The position numbers and the translations under genes were made by a program. A DNA stretch of 64,000 nucleotides from Acidobacteriota bacterium (GTDB lineage: Bacteria; Acidobacteriota; Terriglobia; Acidiferrales; UBA7541), in contig JABCZR010000021.1 in the NCBI GenBank assembly GCA_013289585.1, forward strand, positions 44,951-108,950, in the 5' to 3' direction. Below, piece by piece: positions 26,904 through 36,651 of this stretch (positions are counted from its first letter, which is position 1; every line of letters begins with the position of its first letter). The notes under the pieces were generated by a model, which worked only from the letters and a program-made list of their open reading frames with translations, was not told the DNA's origin and did no database searches.

Positions 26904-27173
26904 ATGTCGGCCTTTGAGGAACATAAAGAGGAGTTGGAACATTTCGAGCAGATGCTTGGACGCGATCGGGGGCGCCTTGCGGTCTCGCTGGACCGCTTGA
27001 CCAATGCGCTTGTTCTCGTTGGCCAGCACGGAGTCTATTGTACAAGCCAGCGTAATCCCGCGGTTCCGGCGATGGACTTGCGGATGATCAATCAGGAGCT
27101 GGTGCACGCGAAGGAGTTGGTGCAATCGGTGATGGAAGAGTTGCGGCTGGCCAAACAAAAAACGCAAAACTGA
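26904..27173 (+). CDS. Small helical protein, unknown function
   Basis: 89 residues, predominantly helical and charged (EEHKEELEHFEQMLGRDRG), with a single Cys and no membrane segment. No family is recognised. GAGGA is 8-13 bases upstream of the ATG. The gene is transcribed towards, and ends 22 bases before, the convergent MBL hydrolase gene. It may be a regulator or scaffold, but there is nothing to decide this. Confidence 0.5.
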   Translation: MSAFEEHKEELEHFEQMLGRDRGRLAVSLDRLTNALVLVGQHGVYCTSQRNPAVPAMDLRMINQELVHAKELVQSVMEELRLAKQKTQN

Positions 27174-27195
27174 AGGGATGGTTTCTCCAGAAGCT

Positions 27196-28059
27196 CTACT
27201 CCGGGCGCAAGAACGGATTCAGTTCGCGCTCGTGGCCGATGGTAGTCACGGGTCCGTGCCCAGGGTACACAACCGTCTCATCGGGCAATCCCATGAGCTT
27301 CGTCCGCAGCGATTTCATGATTTGGTCCAGGGAGCCTCCCCACAAATCAGTGCGCCCGATACTTCCGGCAAAAAGCGTGTCTCCGGAGAAGAGCTGCGGC
27401 ACTGGCTTCATAATTTTTACAGCCTCATCGGGGGCTACGATGGTCGGTGCCTGATCCGTGTCCCCGTTTTCTGCCGGGAGATTCTTGGAAACACTCTGTT
27501 TCAGCAGTTGAGCGATGGAGACTTCCTCTCCCGCTTCATCTTTCACCGTAATGCGCTTTAGCTCCCCAGCCGGCGTGACCTTGCCGGTATCGTGCGGAAG
27601 ATAAAGCGAGACGCTTCCCGGAGTGTGGCCCGGCGTATGAATCACCTGCGCTTCGAACGAGCCCCAGTGAAGCGAGTCGCCTTCCTTCAACAGCTGATCG
27701 ATTTCAGTAAGATCGGGAGGGTGGACCCCCAGAAAAGCAGCCTGCATTTCCATCGCTTGGTAGAGAGGTAAGTCGTCGCGATGCATAAGTACCGGCGCGC
27801 CCGTGTAGCGGTGCAGTTTGCAGAGTCCTCCAACGTGATCGATATGCGCGTGCGTGCTGACGATGGCTTTAACGGTAAGTTTGTGACGGCCGAGGAGGTC
27901 CAGGATACGGTTGACTTCATCACCGGGATCGATCACCAGCGCCTCGCGGCTCACCGGATCCCCGATGATGGAGCAATTGCATTGGAGCATCCCCACAGGA
28001 ATGGTGATGTGAATCAACCCTTCGGTAGCGGCATTCAGTGTTGGCAACCCGTCGCTCAT
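27196..28059 (-). CDS. MBL-fold metallo-hydrolase (glyoxalase II-like) with insertion
   Basis: 287 residues. The zinc motif is STHAHIDHVGG (His70, His72, Asp74, His75), further ligands lie in HTPGHTPGS and FSGDTLF, and the end has YPGHGP. The family hydrolyses thioesters such as lactoylglutathione or related substrates. About 65 residues (158-222) are inserted before the FSGDTLF strand relative to the usual 210-residue members; this insert is charged and includes EVSIAQLLKQSVSK. The start is the ATG at 28059, since the upstream extension overlaps the divergent ygfZ promoter. Confidence 0.85.
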   Translation of the reverse strand: MSDGLPTLNAATEGLIHITIPVGMLQCNCSIIGDPVSREALVIDPGDEVNRILDLLGRHKLTVKAIVSTHAHIDHVGGLCKLHRYTGAPVLMHRDDLPLYQAMEMQAAFLGVHPPDLTEIDQLLKEGDSLHWGSFEAQVIHTPGHTPGSVSLYLPHDTGKVTPAGELKRITVKDEAGEEVSIAQLLKQSVSKNLPAENGDTDQAPTIVAPDEAVKIMKPVPQLFSGDTLFAGSIGRTDLWGGSLDQIMKSLRTKLMGLPDETVVYPGHGPVTTIGHERELNPFLRPE

Positions 28060-28158
28060 GAATGTGATTGTATCATCGGAACCGGATGGATTTCCTGGCG
28101 CGGCTGCGCGTGCCCGGGCGCACTTTGATAGACTGAAGAAAGGAAACTGCGACGACAA

Positions 28159-29271
28159 ATGGAAACGAGTGCAACAGGCGCCGCACTGGATACACCGCTA
28201 GCCGCGGCGCATTTGCGCGCGGGCACAAAAATGGGCGCATGGTTTGGGTGCGCTCTTCCTGACGACTTTGGTGACCCTGCCTCCGAGTACCGCGCTTCGC
28301 GCGACAGCCTCGCGCTGATCGATAAAAACTATCGCGCCTACCTTTCCTTCACCGGGCCCGACCGCGTGCGCTACCTGAACGCTATCCTCACAAATAACAT
28401 CAAGGATCTCTCTCCCGGACAAGGCAATGTTTCGCTGCTCCTGAATCCGCAAGGACATATTCTCGCGGAAATTGAGACTTATGCGTTTGCCGACAAACTG
28501 TTTTGCGTTTCCCACGCCATGATTCGCGAACGGTTGATCGAGTGGCTGGACAAATACATCATCATGGATAACGTGACGCTTGCCGACGAGAGCCACCGTT
28601 TTGCCACTCTGGCGCTGGAGGGTCCGAAAGCCGCAGCAGTTGTCCAAGAACTATCCGGCGTGGACATCATTCCCCTCCGTGATCTCACTTCCATCGATGG
28701 TGCCGTCGATTCGATTCCCTGCAGGATTGTGAAGCGTTCGCCTGCCGGAATCGCCGGCGCGGAATTCATCGTCCAGCAGGAAAATCTGGCGGCCCTTTGG
28801 CAGGTTTTCTTGGAGGTCACGCGGAAACATGGCGGCACCCCCATCGGCTATTCCGCCTTGAGCGCCATTCGACTGACACAGGGCGTGCCTTGGTTTGGCT
28901 ATGATTTCGGCGAGAAGCAAATTCCCCACGAGGCGGGATTGCAGGACACCCACATCAGCTATACGAAGGGCTGCTATACCGGCCAGGAAATAGTGGAGCG
29001 CGTGCGTTCGCGCGGACAGGTGAATCGCCAGCGCACCGGATTGATCTTCACCGGCGATATGGTACCTGAAGCGGGCGCCACGCTTTCGCTTGACGCCAAG
29101 GAGCTTGGCTACGTCACTCGCGCCGCAAGGATCTGGGACCCGCCTCGCGTCGTCGGTATGGGTTACGTTCGCAAAGAAGGCAGCGTTCCAGGAACCGTGT
29201 TGCACTGGGCAGGTGGAACAGCGACCCCAGCCCATTTCCCCGAAACACTACAAGCGATTTCGGAAGCTTAG
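28159..29271 (+). CDS. ygfZ: YgfZ/GcvT-family folate-binding protein
   Basis: 370 residues. The family signature is KGCYTGQEIVERV at about residues 270-282. The fold follows the GcvT aminomethyltransferase but the protein does not cleave glycine; YgfZ uses folate to support assembly or repair of some Fe-S enzymes. N-terminal residues about 35-165 form the GcvT-like tetrahydrofolate domain. The ATG at 28159 follows AAAGGAAACTG. It is divergent from the MBL hydrolase gene, 99 bases apart. Confidence 0.88.
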   Translation: METSATGAALDTPLAAAHLRAGTKMGAWFGCALPDDFGDPASEYRASRDSLALIDKNYRAYLSFTGPDRVRYLNAILTNNIKDLSPGQGNVSLLLNPQGHILAEIETYAFADKLFCVSHAMIRERLIEWLDKYIIMDNVTLADESHRFATLALEGPKAAAVVQELSGVDIIPLRDLTSIDGAVDSIPCRIVKRSPAGIAGAEFIVQQENLAALWQVFLEVTRKHGGTPIGYSALSAIRLTQGVPWFGYDFGEKQIPHEAGLQDTHISYTKGCYTGQEIVERVRSRGQVNRQRTGLIFTGDMVPEAGATLSLDAKELGYVTRAARIWDPPRVVGMGYVRKEGSVPGTVLHWAGGTATPAHFPETLQAISEA

Positions 29272-29316
29272 ATCCGAGCTCAGAATGGCGGTGCAAGGCA
29301 TTTCCACGACCCAAGC

Positions 29317-29757
29317 TCAGCTGAGGGGTGGTGAGAAATCCGTCAGAGTGAGAAACGTGGAGTCGATCTTCTCCACCAGCTTGCCATTGGCCTCGGACTT
29401 ATCGCGCACACTTTGCCATTCCGGGTCATCGCGAAACGCCTGCCAGTTGGCCGTCGCAGCTTCGCGGCTCGGATGCGCGAGAATGTAGACCAGAGTCTTC
29501 CCCTTTAGCGGCTCGTCCGTGGGCGTCCAGTACGCCACGTTTTTGATTCCATGCTTCTCGAATAGCTTCATGGTGTGTTCGCGAAAGCGCCGGAGCAAGT
29601 CATCCAGCTTGCCTTCGTACACGTGATAGATGCGCAGCTCGTAAACAGTGGTTGAGGTTTGCCCTGCGCCAGACTTCTCTCCACGCGATCCCGCCCAGGA
29701 TGCCGTTGAGAGTAACGCTGCAGCAGGGAGTGTTTGAATCATTTCGCGCCTTTTCAT
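29317..29757 (-). CDS. NIPSNAP-domain protein, exported
   Basis: 146 residues. An N-terminal signal (MKRREMIQTLPAAALLSTASWA), with twin Arg, is followed by a NIPSNAP-type ferredoxin-like domain containing VYELRIYHVYEGKLDDLLRR and TLVYILAHPSREAATANWQAFRDD. The biological role of bacterial NIPSNAP proteins is poorly known. The RR motif could permit Tat export but lacks the full consensus. The gene converges with ygfZ. Confidence 0.85.
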   Translation of the reverse strand: MKRREMIQTLPAAALLSTASWAGSRGEKSGAGQTSTTVYELRIYHVYEGKLDDLLRRFREHTMKLFEKHGIKNVAYWTPTDEPLKGKTLVYILAHPSREAATANWQAFRDDPEWQSVRDKSEANGKLVEKIDSTFLTLTDFSPPLS

Positions 29758-29893
29758 GCCAGCGATTCTAGCAGAGCTTTTACGCCTGGCGCAGCCCAGT
29801 TGTGCGAATATACAGATTCACTCTTGGCGACAGAACTGACGGCTTCGATGGCGGAAGCCAGTCTACCTCGGCCACTAATGACCGAGAAAAAAA

Positions 29894-30571
29894 ATGAAGA
29901 TCGTCTCCGTAAACACTGGACTTCCGCGTGACGTCACCTGGCACGGCCGAATTGTAACCACCGGTATTTTCAAAGAGTCCGTCAAAGGCCGAGTCGCTCT
30001 GCGAACGCTTAATCTAGACGGCGACCGGCAGGCGGACCTGACCGTCCACGGTGGCGCATTCAAGGCCGTTTACTGCTACCCCCTTGCCCACTACGACTAT
30101 TGGAAAAAAGAATTGCCCGGCCTGCCATTCCCCATGGGCATATTTGGTGAGAACTTCACGGTCAATGGTGGATCGGATGGTTTGACGGAACGGTTCGTCC
30201 ATCTTGGCGATCGCTTCTCTGTCGGCTCCGCAGAGGTCATCGTCACGCAGCCCCGCTTGCCCTGTTACAAACTCGGCGTGCGCTTTCAGTCCGATGACAT
30301 GGTCAAGAGATTTCTGCTCAGCGCGCGGACCGGTTTCTATCTCGCCGTCACACGCGAAGGTGAAGTCGGCGCGGGCGATGAGATGTCCTTGCTTGCCCAA
30401 GATCCCAACGCCGTTCCTGTTTCGGAGATTACACGGCTCTACGTCGCAAAGAGGTACAATGCTGCGGACGTAACCTCGCTAAGGCGCGCCTTGCAAGTGA
30501 CGGTGCTCCCCGACGGTTGGAAGGACTACTTCCGTGAGCGGCTTGGGAGATCAGGAAACGTGGATTCTTAG
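29894..30571 (+). CDS. MOSC-domain protein (YiiM-like)
   Basis: 225 residues. The N-terminal region has TGIFKESVKGRVAL and the DGDRQADLTVHGG segment, and the domain centre is FGENFTVNGG, as in YiiM and related MOSC proteins. The pair PRLPCYKLG contains the Cys that may coordinate the molybdenum cofactor. YiiM reduces N-hydroxylated compounds; activity here is inferred. The start is in a poly-A context (AAAAAAAATG), so the Shine-Dalgarno sequence is not clear. Confidence 0.87.
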   Translation: MKIVSVNTGLPRDVTWHGRIVTTGIFKESVKGRVALRTLNLDGDRQADLTVHGGAFKAVYCYPLAHYDYWKKELPGLPFPMGIFGENFTVNGGSDGLTERFVHLGDRFSVGSAEVIVTQPRLPCYKLGVRFQSDDMVKRFLLSARTGFYLAVTREGEVGAGDEMSLLAQDPNAVPVSEITRLYVAKRYNAADVTSLRRALQVTVLPDGWKDYFRERLGRSGNVDS

Positions 30572-30635
30572 CGATCTCTCTAAGAGCGCGTCATCATCAG
30601 TGTAGTTCTTCAGTGCTCGCCGTTCCGACTAAGCG

Positions 30636-30659
30636 AGTGGGAAGCCCCCCAATCCCACT
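30636..30659 (+). terminator. Hairpin after the MOSC gene
   Basis: AGTGGGA and TCCCACT form a 7-bp stem with a 10-base C-rich loop, 65 bases after the MOSC stop and 103 bases before the next start. No long T-run follows, so it is a candidate only. Confidence 0.35.
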
Positions 30660-30761
30660 TCTCTGCCGTCCGTTCTTCCCTGTTAACAGTTGACGGTCCC
30701 GATCCGTCTTGTCCGTCAGCGCACTTGTACGCAAGCGCTGACTGCTCTAGGAGGCTCCACT

Positions 30762-31967
30762 ATGGCGCCAACTCAAACACGGCCGATTTTCTGCGTTCTT
30801 CTGGCCGGCTGCTTCGCCCTCTCATCCGGTCTGCTGGGCACGGACGCCTGCCCAGCTTCCTCCAGCCTGACGGCGCATGAATGGGGCACCTTTACCTCAA
30901 TCGCAGGAGATAACGGACAGGCCGTAGACTGGTCGCCCTTAACGGGATCCACGGACCTCCCCTCGTTCGTAGAACACTTCCGAAACGCTGGCTTCAAACT
31001 CGGCCTCCGCGGCACCGTTCGAATGGAGACTCCCGTCCTCTACTTATACGACTCGCAGGAAGAAACCGTTTCCGTAAAGGTAAGTTTCTACAAAGGTTTG
31101 ATCACAGAGTGGTACCCGCGCGCCAGCCGCGTCGAACCCAGCACTTCCCTGAACGATGCCTCTCTCTATAGCAAACAAGCCGATGGGAGCGTTGCTTGGA
31201 ATTCAGTCACCGTAGCGCCCGGTCTTCGCGCGAACTTCCCTGCCGACACCAGCTACAACCACTACTATGCGGCCCGCCAGACTTCTTCGACTCCCCTGCT
31301 CGTGAAGACCTCGGCCGGCGAGCAACAAGAAAAATTTCTTTTTTATCGAGGGGTCTCGTCATTTGCCCCACCGATCTCAGCGAACGTCACCCCCGATGGC
31401 AAGCTCTTGGTACAATCTCACACCGACGAAGCGATCCCCAATGTCATTCTTTTCGAACGGCGCGGAGACAAGGTGGGATTCCGCATCGCCGGCGCACTGC
31501 AGGACCAGCTACTTCTGGCCTCTCCAGCACTGACGGACAGCGTCGATTCCCTTGGCAGAGAACTGGAGGGATTGCTCGTCGCCCAGGGACTCTACCAGGA
31601 TGAGGCTCACGCAATGGTCGAAACGTGGCGCACTTCTTGGTTCGAAGAGGGTACCCGCCTTTTGTATATCGTTCCCACAAGCTTTGTGAACTCCGTGGTA
31701 CCGCTCTCGATTAGCCCCGCTCCCTCACAAACCGTGCGTGTTTTTGTAGGGCGGCTGGAAGTCGTTACGCCCGAAACGGAGCGTTCCGTGGAACGCGCCA
31801 TCGCCGCCCACGATACTGTGACACTCGCTAAATACGGGCGCTTTCTCGAGCCCATCCTGCAAGAGATGATGAAGAAAGAACGGGATACGGCGAAATTGCG
31901 TCTGCTCCAGCAGTCTCTGAATTCTGTTTACAGCACGGTGGTCGCCAACAACCTGCACAAAAACTAA
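30762..31967 (+). CDS. Exported protein of unknown function with HEWGTFTS motif
   Basis: 401 residues. An N-terminal signal peptide (about 9-31) is followed by a mature part beginning near SLTAHEWGTFTSIAG. Several segments look like beta strands, such as RMETPVLYLYDSQEETVSVKV, and the C-terminal 120 residues are helical and include EMMKKERDTAKLRLLQQSL. I do not recognise an assigned function; I believe proteins with this motif recur in Acidobacteriota and Planctomycetes, but that could not be checked here. The ATG at 30762 has AGGAGG 7 bases upstream. It is probably periplasmic. Confidence 0.72.
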   Translation: MAPTQTRPIFCVLLAGCFALSSGLLGTDACPASSSLTAHEWGTFTSIAGDNGQAVDWSPLTGSTDLPSFVEHFRNAGFKLGLRGTVRMETPVLYLYDSQEETVSVKVSFYKGLITEWYPRASRVEPSTSLNDASLYSKQADGSVAWNSVTVAPGLRANFPADTSYNHYYAARQTSSTPLLVKTSAGEQQEKFLFYRGVSSFAPPISANVTPDGKLLVQSHTDEAIPNVILFERRGDKVGFRIAGALQDQLLLASPALTDSVDSLGRELEGLLVAQGLYQDEAHAMVETWRTSWFEEGTRLLYIVPTSFVNSVVPLSISPAPSQTVRVFVGRLEVVTPETERSVERAIAAHDTVTLAKYGRFLEPILQEMMKKERDTAKLRLLQQSLNSVYSTVVANNLHKN

Positions 31968-32106
31968 TTCTCCGTGTTCCCGCAAACAACTTCCCGCGTC
32001 CGCAAAGCGACGATAAGGGTGGCGACAGCAGGAGCACGAAAGAAAGTCCCGCGGCCATTGGCACAGAGAATTCTCTGCCCCAGCCACGGTCTCTGGAGCC
32101 GCTTAT

Positions 32107-32595
32107 TCAATCGAACTCGCGGCGTGGCGCAGATTGGTCCAAGCCAACACGCCCCGCTGCAATCTCCGCTTTGAAGTAGTTTTCACCCTTGATTGGCGCA
32201 GCCGCCAGCCGGCGCAGCATGGCGATCTGCCCGACATGAGTGAGCGCGTCTGCGATCGGCCCTTGGAAGAGGCTTTCTGCTGAAACGTGAAGTGGCTCGG
32301 AGGACGCCAGAAAATCATCGAACTTCTTGATCGCCGCAAAAAACCGCTCTACTTCTGCACTCCATGGCAGTGGCGTCGAATCGTGCCACTCCTGTTTGCC
32401 TTGCGCGATCGTGAACGCCCAGTCGAATAGGTCGCCCATGTGCGCAAGGATTTGCGATGGCGTGCGCGGCTTTTCGCCGATACGAGAGTTGGCAAACTCT
32501 GCCGGAGCTCCACGCAGTGCTTTGCTTCCGCGGTACGCGACGGTTGCCACGGTATGGCGAAGAAGTTGGCGGGCTGAATCGGGAGACGTTGTCAT
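32107..32595 (-). CDS. DinB/YfiT-like protein
   Basis: 162 residues, helical bundle. The His residues in ILAHMGDLFDW and ALTHVGQIAMLRRL fit two metal ligands of DinB-like proteins, and a third ligand would lie in the N-terminal helix. DinB proteins bind metal and include thiol transferases for bacillithiol and similar cofactors; this is noteworthy as bshB1 is encoded at 46931. The ATG is preceded by AAGGGA. The gene is convergent with the exported gene at 30762. Confidence 0.8.
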   Translation of the reverse strand: MTTSPDSARQLLRHTVATVAYRGSKALRGAPAEFANSRIGEKPRTPSQILAHMGDLFDWAFTIAQGKQEWHDSTPLPWSAEVERFFAAIKKFDDFLASSEPLHVSAESLFQGPIADALTHVGQIAMLRRLAAAPIKGENYFKAEIAAGRVGLDQSAPRREFD

Positions 32596-32692
32596 GGAGC
32601 AGTTCCCTTCTCTCTCAGAATTGCACGCACGGAATTATAAGTCGCGGAACGCGGAAGGAAAGAAGATTAACGCCGGGAAGCGCACCACGCAG

Positions 32693-33556
32693 CTACTGCT
32701 TGGTGTACACACGAACGTAATCTACCAACATCTGCTGCGGAAAGACGGTCGTATTGTCCGGCGAACCGGGCCAGTCCCCGCCAACGGCCACATTCAGGAG
32801 AATAAAAAAGGGATGATCGAAAGTCCATGTGCCGTTGGCGGGCCACTGCGCTTGACGGAACGTTGCGTAAAGATTCGTATCTACATAAAATCGGATCGTC
32901 CCCGGCTCCCACTCCACCGCATACAGGTGAAAATCGTCCGCGAAATTTTGACCGGCGGGCAGTCTGAACGGCGCCGTCTCGTCACTTGTGGGACCGGTCG
33001 TGCTTGGTCCATGCAAAGAACCGTGAACCGTTCCGGGCTCTTTGCCGATGTTTTCCATAATGTCGATCTCGCCGCACTTCGGCCAGCCAACCGCGCTGAT
33101 GTTGTTGCCCAGCATCCAGAACGCAGGCCACAATCCTGGCCCCGTAGGAATCTTGATGCGCGCCTCGAACCGGCCATATGCCTGGCTGAACAGCCCCTGC
33201 GTTTTTAATCGCGCCGAAGTGTAGTTGCGAGTGACGCCATCGCTGGGATCCGCGTAAGTTTCTTTCAACGCCGTGATGACGAGGTTGCCGCCTTTGATCT
33301 GCGCGTTCTGTGTTCGATTCGTGTAGGTCTCCAGCTCGTTGTTGCCCCAGCCTTTGCCGCCTACACCCCTGTCGTAAGTCCATTTCGACGCATCCGGTGA
33401 AGACCCATCGGCGCCACTGAACTCATCACTCCAGACCAATGTGAAACCCATGGCCGTTGGCGGCTGCAGCGGCGTGCCTCTGCCACCGCTGAGCGGCAGC
33501 AAGGCCAAAGCTAGGAGCGGTGGAATGAGGGCAAAACGAACGGCCAGGTATTTCAT
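32693..33556 (-). CDS. Glycoside hydrolase family 16 (beta-glucanase)
   Basis: 287 residues. A signal peptide (about 4-26) precedes a jelly-roll domain. The active-site motif is GEIDIMENIG with Glu163 as nucleophile, Asp165, and Glu168 as acid/base, a full match to E-x-D-x-x-E. Entrance motifs WSDEFSG and GLWPAFWMLG are typical. It should hydrolyse beta-1,3- or mixed-linked glucans outside the cell. The ATG at 33556 is 20 bases after the nuoB stop; no clear Shine-Dalgarno sequence is visible. Confidence 0.93.
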   Translation of the reverse strand: MKYLAVRFALIPPLLALALLPLSGGRGTPLQPPTAMGFTLVWSDEFSGADGSSPDASKWTYDRGVGGKGWGNNELETYTNRTQNAQIKGGNLVITALKETYADPSDGVTRNYTSARLKTQGLFSQAYGRFEARIKIPTGPGLWPAFWMLGNNISAVGWPKCGEIDIMENIGKEPGTVHGSLHGPSTTGPTSDETAPFRLPAGQNFADDFHLYAVEWEPGTIRFYVDTNLYATFRQAQWPANGTWTFDHPFFILLNVAVGGDWPGSPDNTTVFPQQMLVDYVRVYTKQ

Positions 33557-33576
33557 TCGAGTGAGAAACCGCGGCT

Positions 33577-34116
33577 TTAGGACAGATTCAGGGCGCGCTT
33601 GAAGGAGCCCTTTTCGTTGTCGATCTTTTTTTGGAGCTGGAGGATGGCGTAGAGAAGTGCTTCGGGGCGTGGAGGGCAACCGGGCACGTAGACGTCAATG
33701 GGGATCACCTGATTGCAGCCTTGGACGATGGCGTAATTGTTGAAGACGCCGCCCGATGTGGCGCACGCGCCCATGGAAATAACCCACTTTGGTTCGGGCA
33801 TTTGATCGTAGAGCTGGCGAATCACCGGGGCCATTTTTTGGGAAAGACGCCCGGCGACGATCATCAGGTCAGCCTGGCGCGGCGATGGGCGGAAGACTTC
33901 CGAGCCGAAGCGCGCAACATCGAAGCGCGCGGCAGACATGGACATCATCTCGATGGCGCAACAGGCCAAGCCAAAGCTCAGCGGCCAGATGGAACTCTTC
34001 CGTGCCCAGTTCACAGCCTTATCGAGCTGCGTGAAGATGATGCCTTCGTCTTCCAGCAAACTCCCAAAATCATCAGGCTTCGTAAGCGTAACGTGTTTGC
34101 CCAGCGATGTGCTCAT
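33577..34116 (-). CDS. nuoB: NADH-quinone oxidoreductase subunit B
   Basis: 179 residues. NuoB holds the N2 Fe-S cluster at the interface with NuoD. The four Cys ligands are visible: the pair in [11 protein letters not shown] (about residues 51-52), the one in GACATSGG (near 117) and the one in [11 protein letters not shown] (near 147). No other nuo gene is in the window, so this copy is separate from a nuo cluster, or the rest lies elsewhere. The ATG has AGAGG upstream. GH16 follows 20 bases later. Confidence 0.95.
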   Translation of the reverse strand: MSTSLGKHVTLTKPDDFGSLLEDEGIIFTQLDKAVNWARKSSIWPLSFGLACCAIEMMSMSAARFDVARFGSEVFRPSPRQADLMIVAGRLSQKMAPVIRQLYDQMPEPKWVISMGACATSGGVFNNYAIVQGCNQVIPIDVYVPGCPPRPEALLYAILQLQKKIDNEKGSFKRALNLS

Positions 34117-34186
34117 GTCGCCTCTTCTACCTCATTTTCGCATAACGCGGCAGCCTAGACAAACATCGTCTCTATTGCCTTGGAAA

Positions 34187-35683
34187 TCAGGACGTTAGCT
34201 CGTAGTCGGAGGGTGCGACCGAACGCGTGCGGCGAAGATACGCAACCACAGAACCCGGCCAGATTGTCGTGAGCTCACCCGTCGTCGGGTCTTGATACCA
34301 ACTCTTGCAGCCGCCCGATTGCCATACCGTGCCGCCCATCCGCCGATAGATCTCTTCTACGAATCGCGCCTGGCTCTCGGCGCGAACTTCGATCACGCGC
34401 TGATTGCGCCGCTTCATCAGCTTCAGGCAGTTCATGGCGTAGCGAACCTGCGCCTCGATCATCAGCACCACGGAATTGTGTCCGAGCCCGGTGTTGGGCC
34501 CAAGCATCATAAAAAAATTCGGAAACCCATTAACAGTGACGCCCAAATAGGCGCTCATTCGCTTTCCCCACGCTTCGTGTATTTCCACCCCTCCTCGGCC
34601 CACAACCCGGCAACCAATCAGCGGTTCCGTGGCTCGGAAACCTGTCCCATAAATCAGCACGTCGATGGGCCGCTCGATCCCGTTCTCCGTTACGATGCTC
34701 TGCTCACGCACCTCGGCAATCGCATCGGTAACCAGCTCCACGTTCGAACGGTTCAGCGTCGGGTAATAATCGTCGGAAACCAGCACGCGCTTGCAGCCCA
34801 GCTGATAGTTGGGCGTCAACGCGCCCCGAATTTTGGGATCTTCCACCTGGCGCTCGCGGTGGCGATGGGCGATTTCCTCGGCCTTCTTGCGAATCGTTTC
34901 GTTGCCCAGAAAACCAAGCACGCGAAATTCCTGCCGCCAGAAAATGAACTGCCGCAACGCCCAGCGCGTAGGCGGAATGTTGCGGAATCGGCGCTTCCAT
35001 TTTTCGCTGAATGCAAAATCGAGCCGCGGCACGATCCACGGCGGCGTGCGCTGAAATAGATGCAGTTTCCCAACCCGTGGCGCGATCTGCGGGACAAACT
35101 GAATCGCGCTAGCGCCCGTACCCACTACGGCCACGTTCTTCCCTTCCAGTCGCACGCTGTGATTCCAGTTTGCCGAATGAAACGCAGGCCCTTTAAAACG
35201 CTCGATGCCCTTGATCTCCGGATAGCGCGGCACATGCAACGCTCCCATCCCCGAAACCAGCACGCGAGCCCGGATGCGAAGGCCGTCCAGCGTTGTGGCG
35301 AGCCACTCCCCTGTGCCTTCATCCCACACCGCTTCGCAAAACCGCGTGTTCAGGCGGATATTCGGAGCCAGTTCGTGTCGCTCTACGACCCCTTTTAGGT
35401 AAGCATGAATCTCCCGCTGCCCCGGATACATCCGCGTCCATTCCGTTGAAGGTTCGAACGAGAAGGAATACAAATGCGACGGAATGTCGCAAGCACAGCC
35501 CGGATAGCGGTTGTCCCACCACGTCCCGCCAATGTCCGCGCTTTTCTCGATGATCAGAAACGAGTTCATCCCCGCTTCGCGCAGCTTGATCCCCATGCAA
35601 ATCCCGGAAAATCCGGCGCCGATGATCAGCGTCTCGACACTAATCTCGGATGCATTCGGATCGCGTGTGAACGTCTCGCTCAT
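34187..35683 (-). CDS. Flavin-dependent Baeyer-Villiger-type monooxygenase
   Basis: 498 residues. FAD-binding [15 protein letters not shown] and NADPH-binding [17 protein letters not shown] flank the family fingerprint [13 protein letters not shown], which matches FxGxxxHxxxW(P/D) of Baeyer-Villiger monooxygenases. Such enzymes insert oxygen next to a carbonyl, turning a ketone into an ester or lactone. The ATG at 35683 overlaps the esterase stop (ATGA), so these two genes are coupled. An upstream extension of the frame is not needed. Substrate is unknown. Confidence 0.9.
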   Translation of the reverse strand: MSETFTRDPNASEISVETLIIGAGFSGICMGIKLREAGMNSFLIIEKSADIGGTWWDNRYPGCACDIPSHLYSFSFEPSTEWTRMYPGQREIHAYLKGVVERHELAPNIRLNTRFCEAVWDEGTGEWLATTLDGLRIRARVLVSGMGALHVPRYPEIKGIERFKGPAFHSANWNHSVRLEGKNVAVVGTGASAIQFVPQIAPRVGKLHLFQRTPPWIVPRLDFAFSEKWKRRFRNIPPTRWALRQFIFWRQEFRVLGFLGNETIRKKAEEIAHRHRERQVEDPKIRGALTPNYQLGCKRVLVSDDYYPTLNRSNVELVTDAIAEVREQSIVTENGIERPIDVLIYGTGFRATEPLIGCRVVGRGGVEIHEAWGKRMSAYLGVTVNGFPNFFMMLGPNTGLGHNSVVLMIEAQVRYAMNCLKLMKRRNQRVIEVRAESQARFVEEIYRRMGGTVWQSGGCKSWYQDPTTGELTTIWPGSVVAYLRRTRSVAPSDYELTS

Positions 35684-36603
35684 GCGTAGCTCATCTTCAC
35701 TTTGCTGGAATCTGCCTTCGCCACTTGAGCCCGAAGAAACTCCCCGGCTTCCCGTAAAGATTGACGCCCTTCCGGAATCAAATGCGGCGCAAGTTGCCAG
35801 GCATGCGGTACCACCGGCCATATCTTTAGCTCAACCGTCACTCCTGCAGCGCGCGCACGCTCGGCCAGCCGCGTCGAGTCGTCGAACAGAACTTCGTCCA
35901 CCCCCACGTGAATCAGAAGCGGGGGAAGTCCGCCCAAATCGGCGTAAAGAGGAGACGCAAGCGGATTGCGTGGATCGGTGTCTCCAAGATAGTAGCCCGC
36001 CGTCGGAGCGATGTCGTCGCCCGAAAACATCGCACAACGGTCCGCGTTCGTTCGAACGGAATCTCCCGTAGCTGCGAGATCCGTCCAGGGAGAAAAAACA
36101 GCAGCGCCAGCAGGAAGCGGAGTCCCAGCAGCTCGAAGCGCAAGCATCATAGATAGAGCCAGGCCGCCACCCGCGGATTCTCCTGCAACCACAATGCTCT
36201 GCGGCAGGTGACTAGCATCGAGCAGCGCACGATACACGACTACCGCGTCGTCCACCGCCGCCGGAAATCTGTTTTCCGGCGCGAGCCGATAGTCCGGCGC
36301 GTAGACGCGAAAGCCTTGAAGAGCAAAACCCGCTGTGATCGGCCGGTGCGTCTGTGCGGAGCACCCAAAATATCCGCCGCCGTGAAAATACAACAACACA
36401 GTTTCGCCGGTCTTCGGACCCTCGACCCACTCCCCAGGAACGCCGCCCATCTGTGCAGCAGTCACGCGAATCGAATCGGGCACTTTGTACGGATCCGGCT
36501 TGAGAATCGCTCGCGCGCGGCGATAGTCACGCACACCTCTTAGCCGACGTTTGACTCGCCACTTGCAAATCCACACCGAAAGATACGCTTGAAAGCTCGC
36601 CAT
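35680..36603 (-). CDS. Alpha/beta-hydrolase esterase (HSL family)
   Basis: 307 residues. The oxyanion motif YFHGGGYFG, the nucleophile in VVAGESAGGGLAL, and the acid and His regions (Asp in HVGVDEVLFDDS, His in PVVPHAWQL) give a complete hormone-sensitive-lipase-type triad. It hydrolyses short-chain esters. The stop overlaps the monooxygenase start by 4 bases, and the upstream dehydrogenase gene ends 48 bases before its start. The context suggests hydrolysis of the ester made by the monooxygenase. Confidence 0.92.
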   Translation of the reverse strand: MASFQAYLSVWICKWRVKRRLRGVRDYRRARAILKPDPYKVPDSIRVTAAQMGGVPGEWVEGPKTGETVLLYFHGGGYFGCSAQTHRPITAGFALQGFRVYAPDYRLAPENRFPAAVDDAVVVYRALLDASHLPQSIVVAGESAGGGLALSMMLALRAAGTPLPAGAAVFSPWTDLAATGDSVRTNADRCAMFSGDDIAPTAGYYLGDTDPRNPLASPLYADLGGLPPLLIHVGVDEVLFDDSTRLAERARAAGVTVELKIWPVVPHAWQLAPHLIPEGRQSLREAGEFLRAQVAKADSSKVKMSYA

Positions 36604-36651
36604 GGTTTTCCGCGCCCTTGTTTCGATCCGCGCGACGCTGAGAGAATATCA

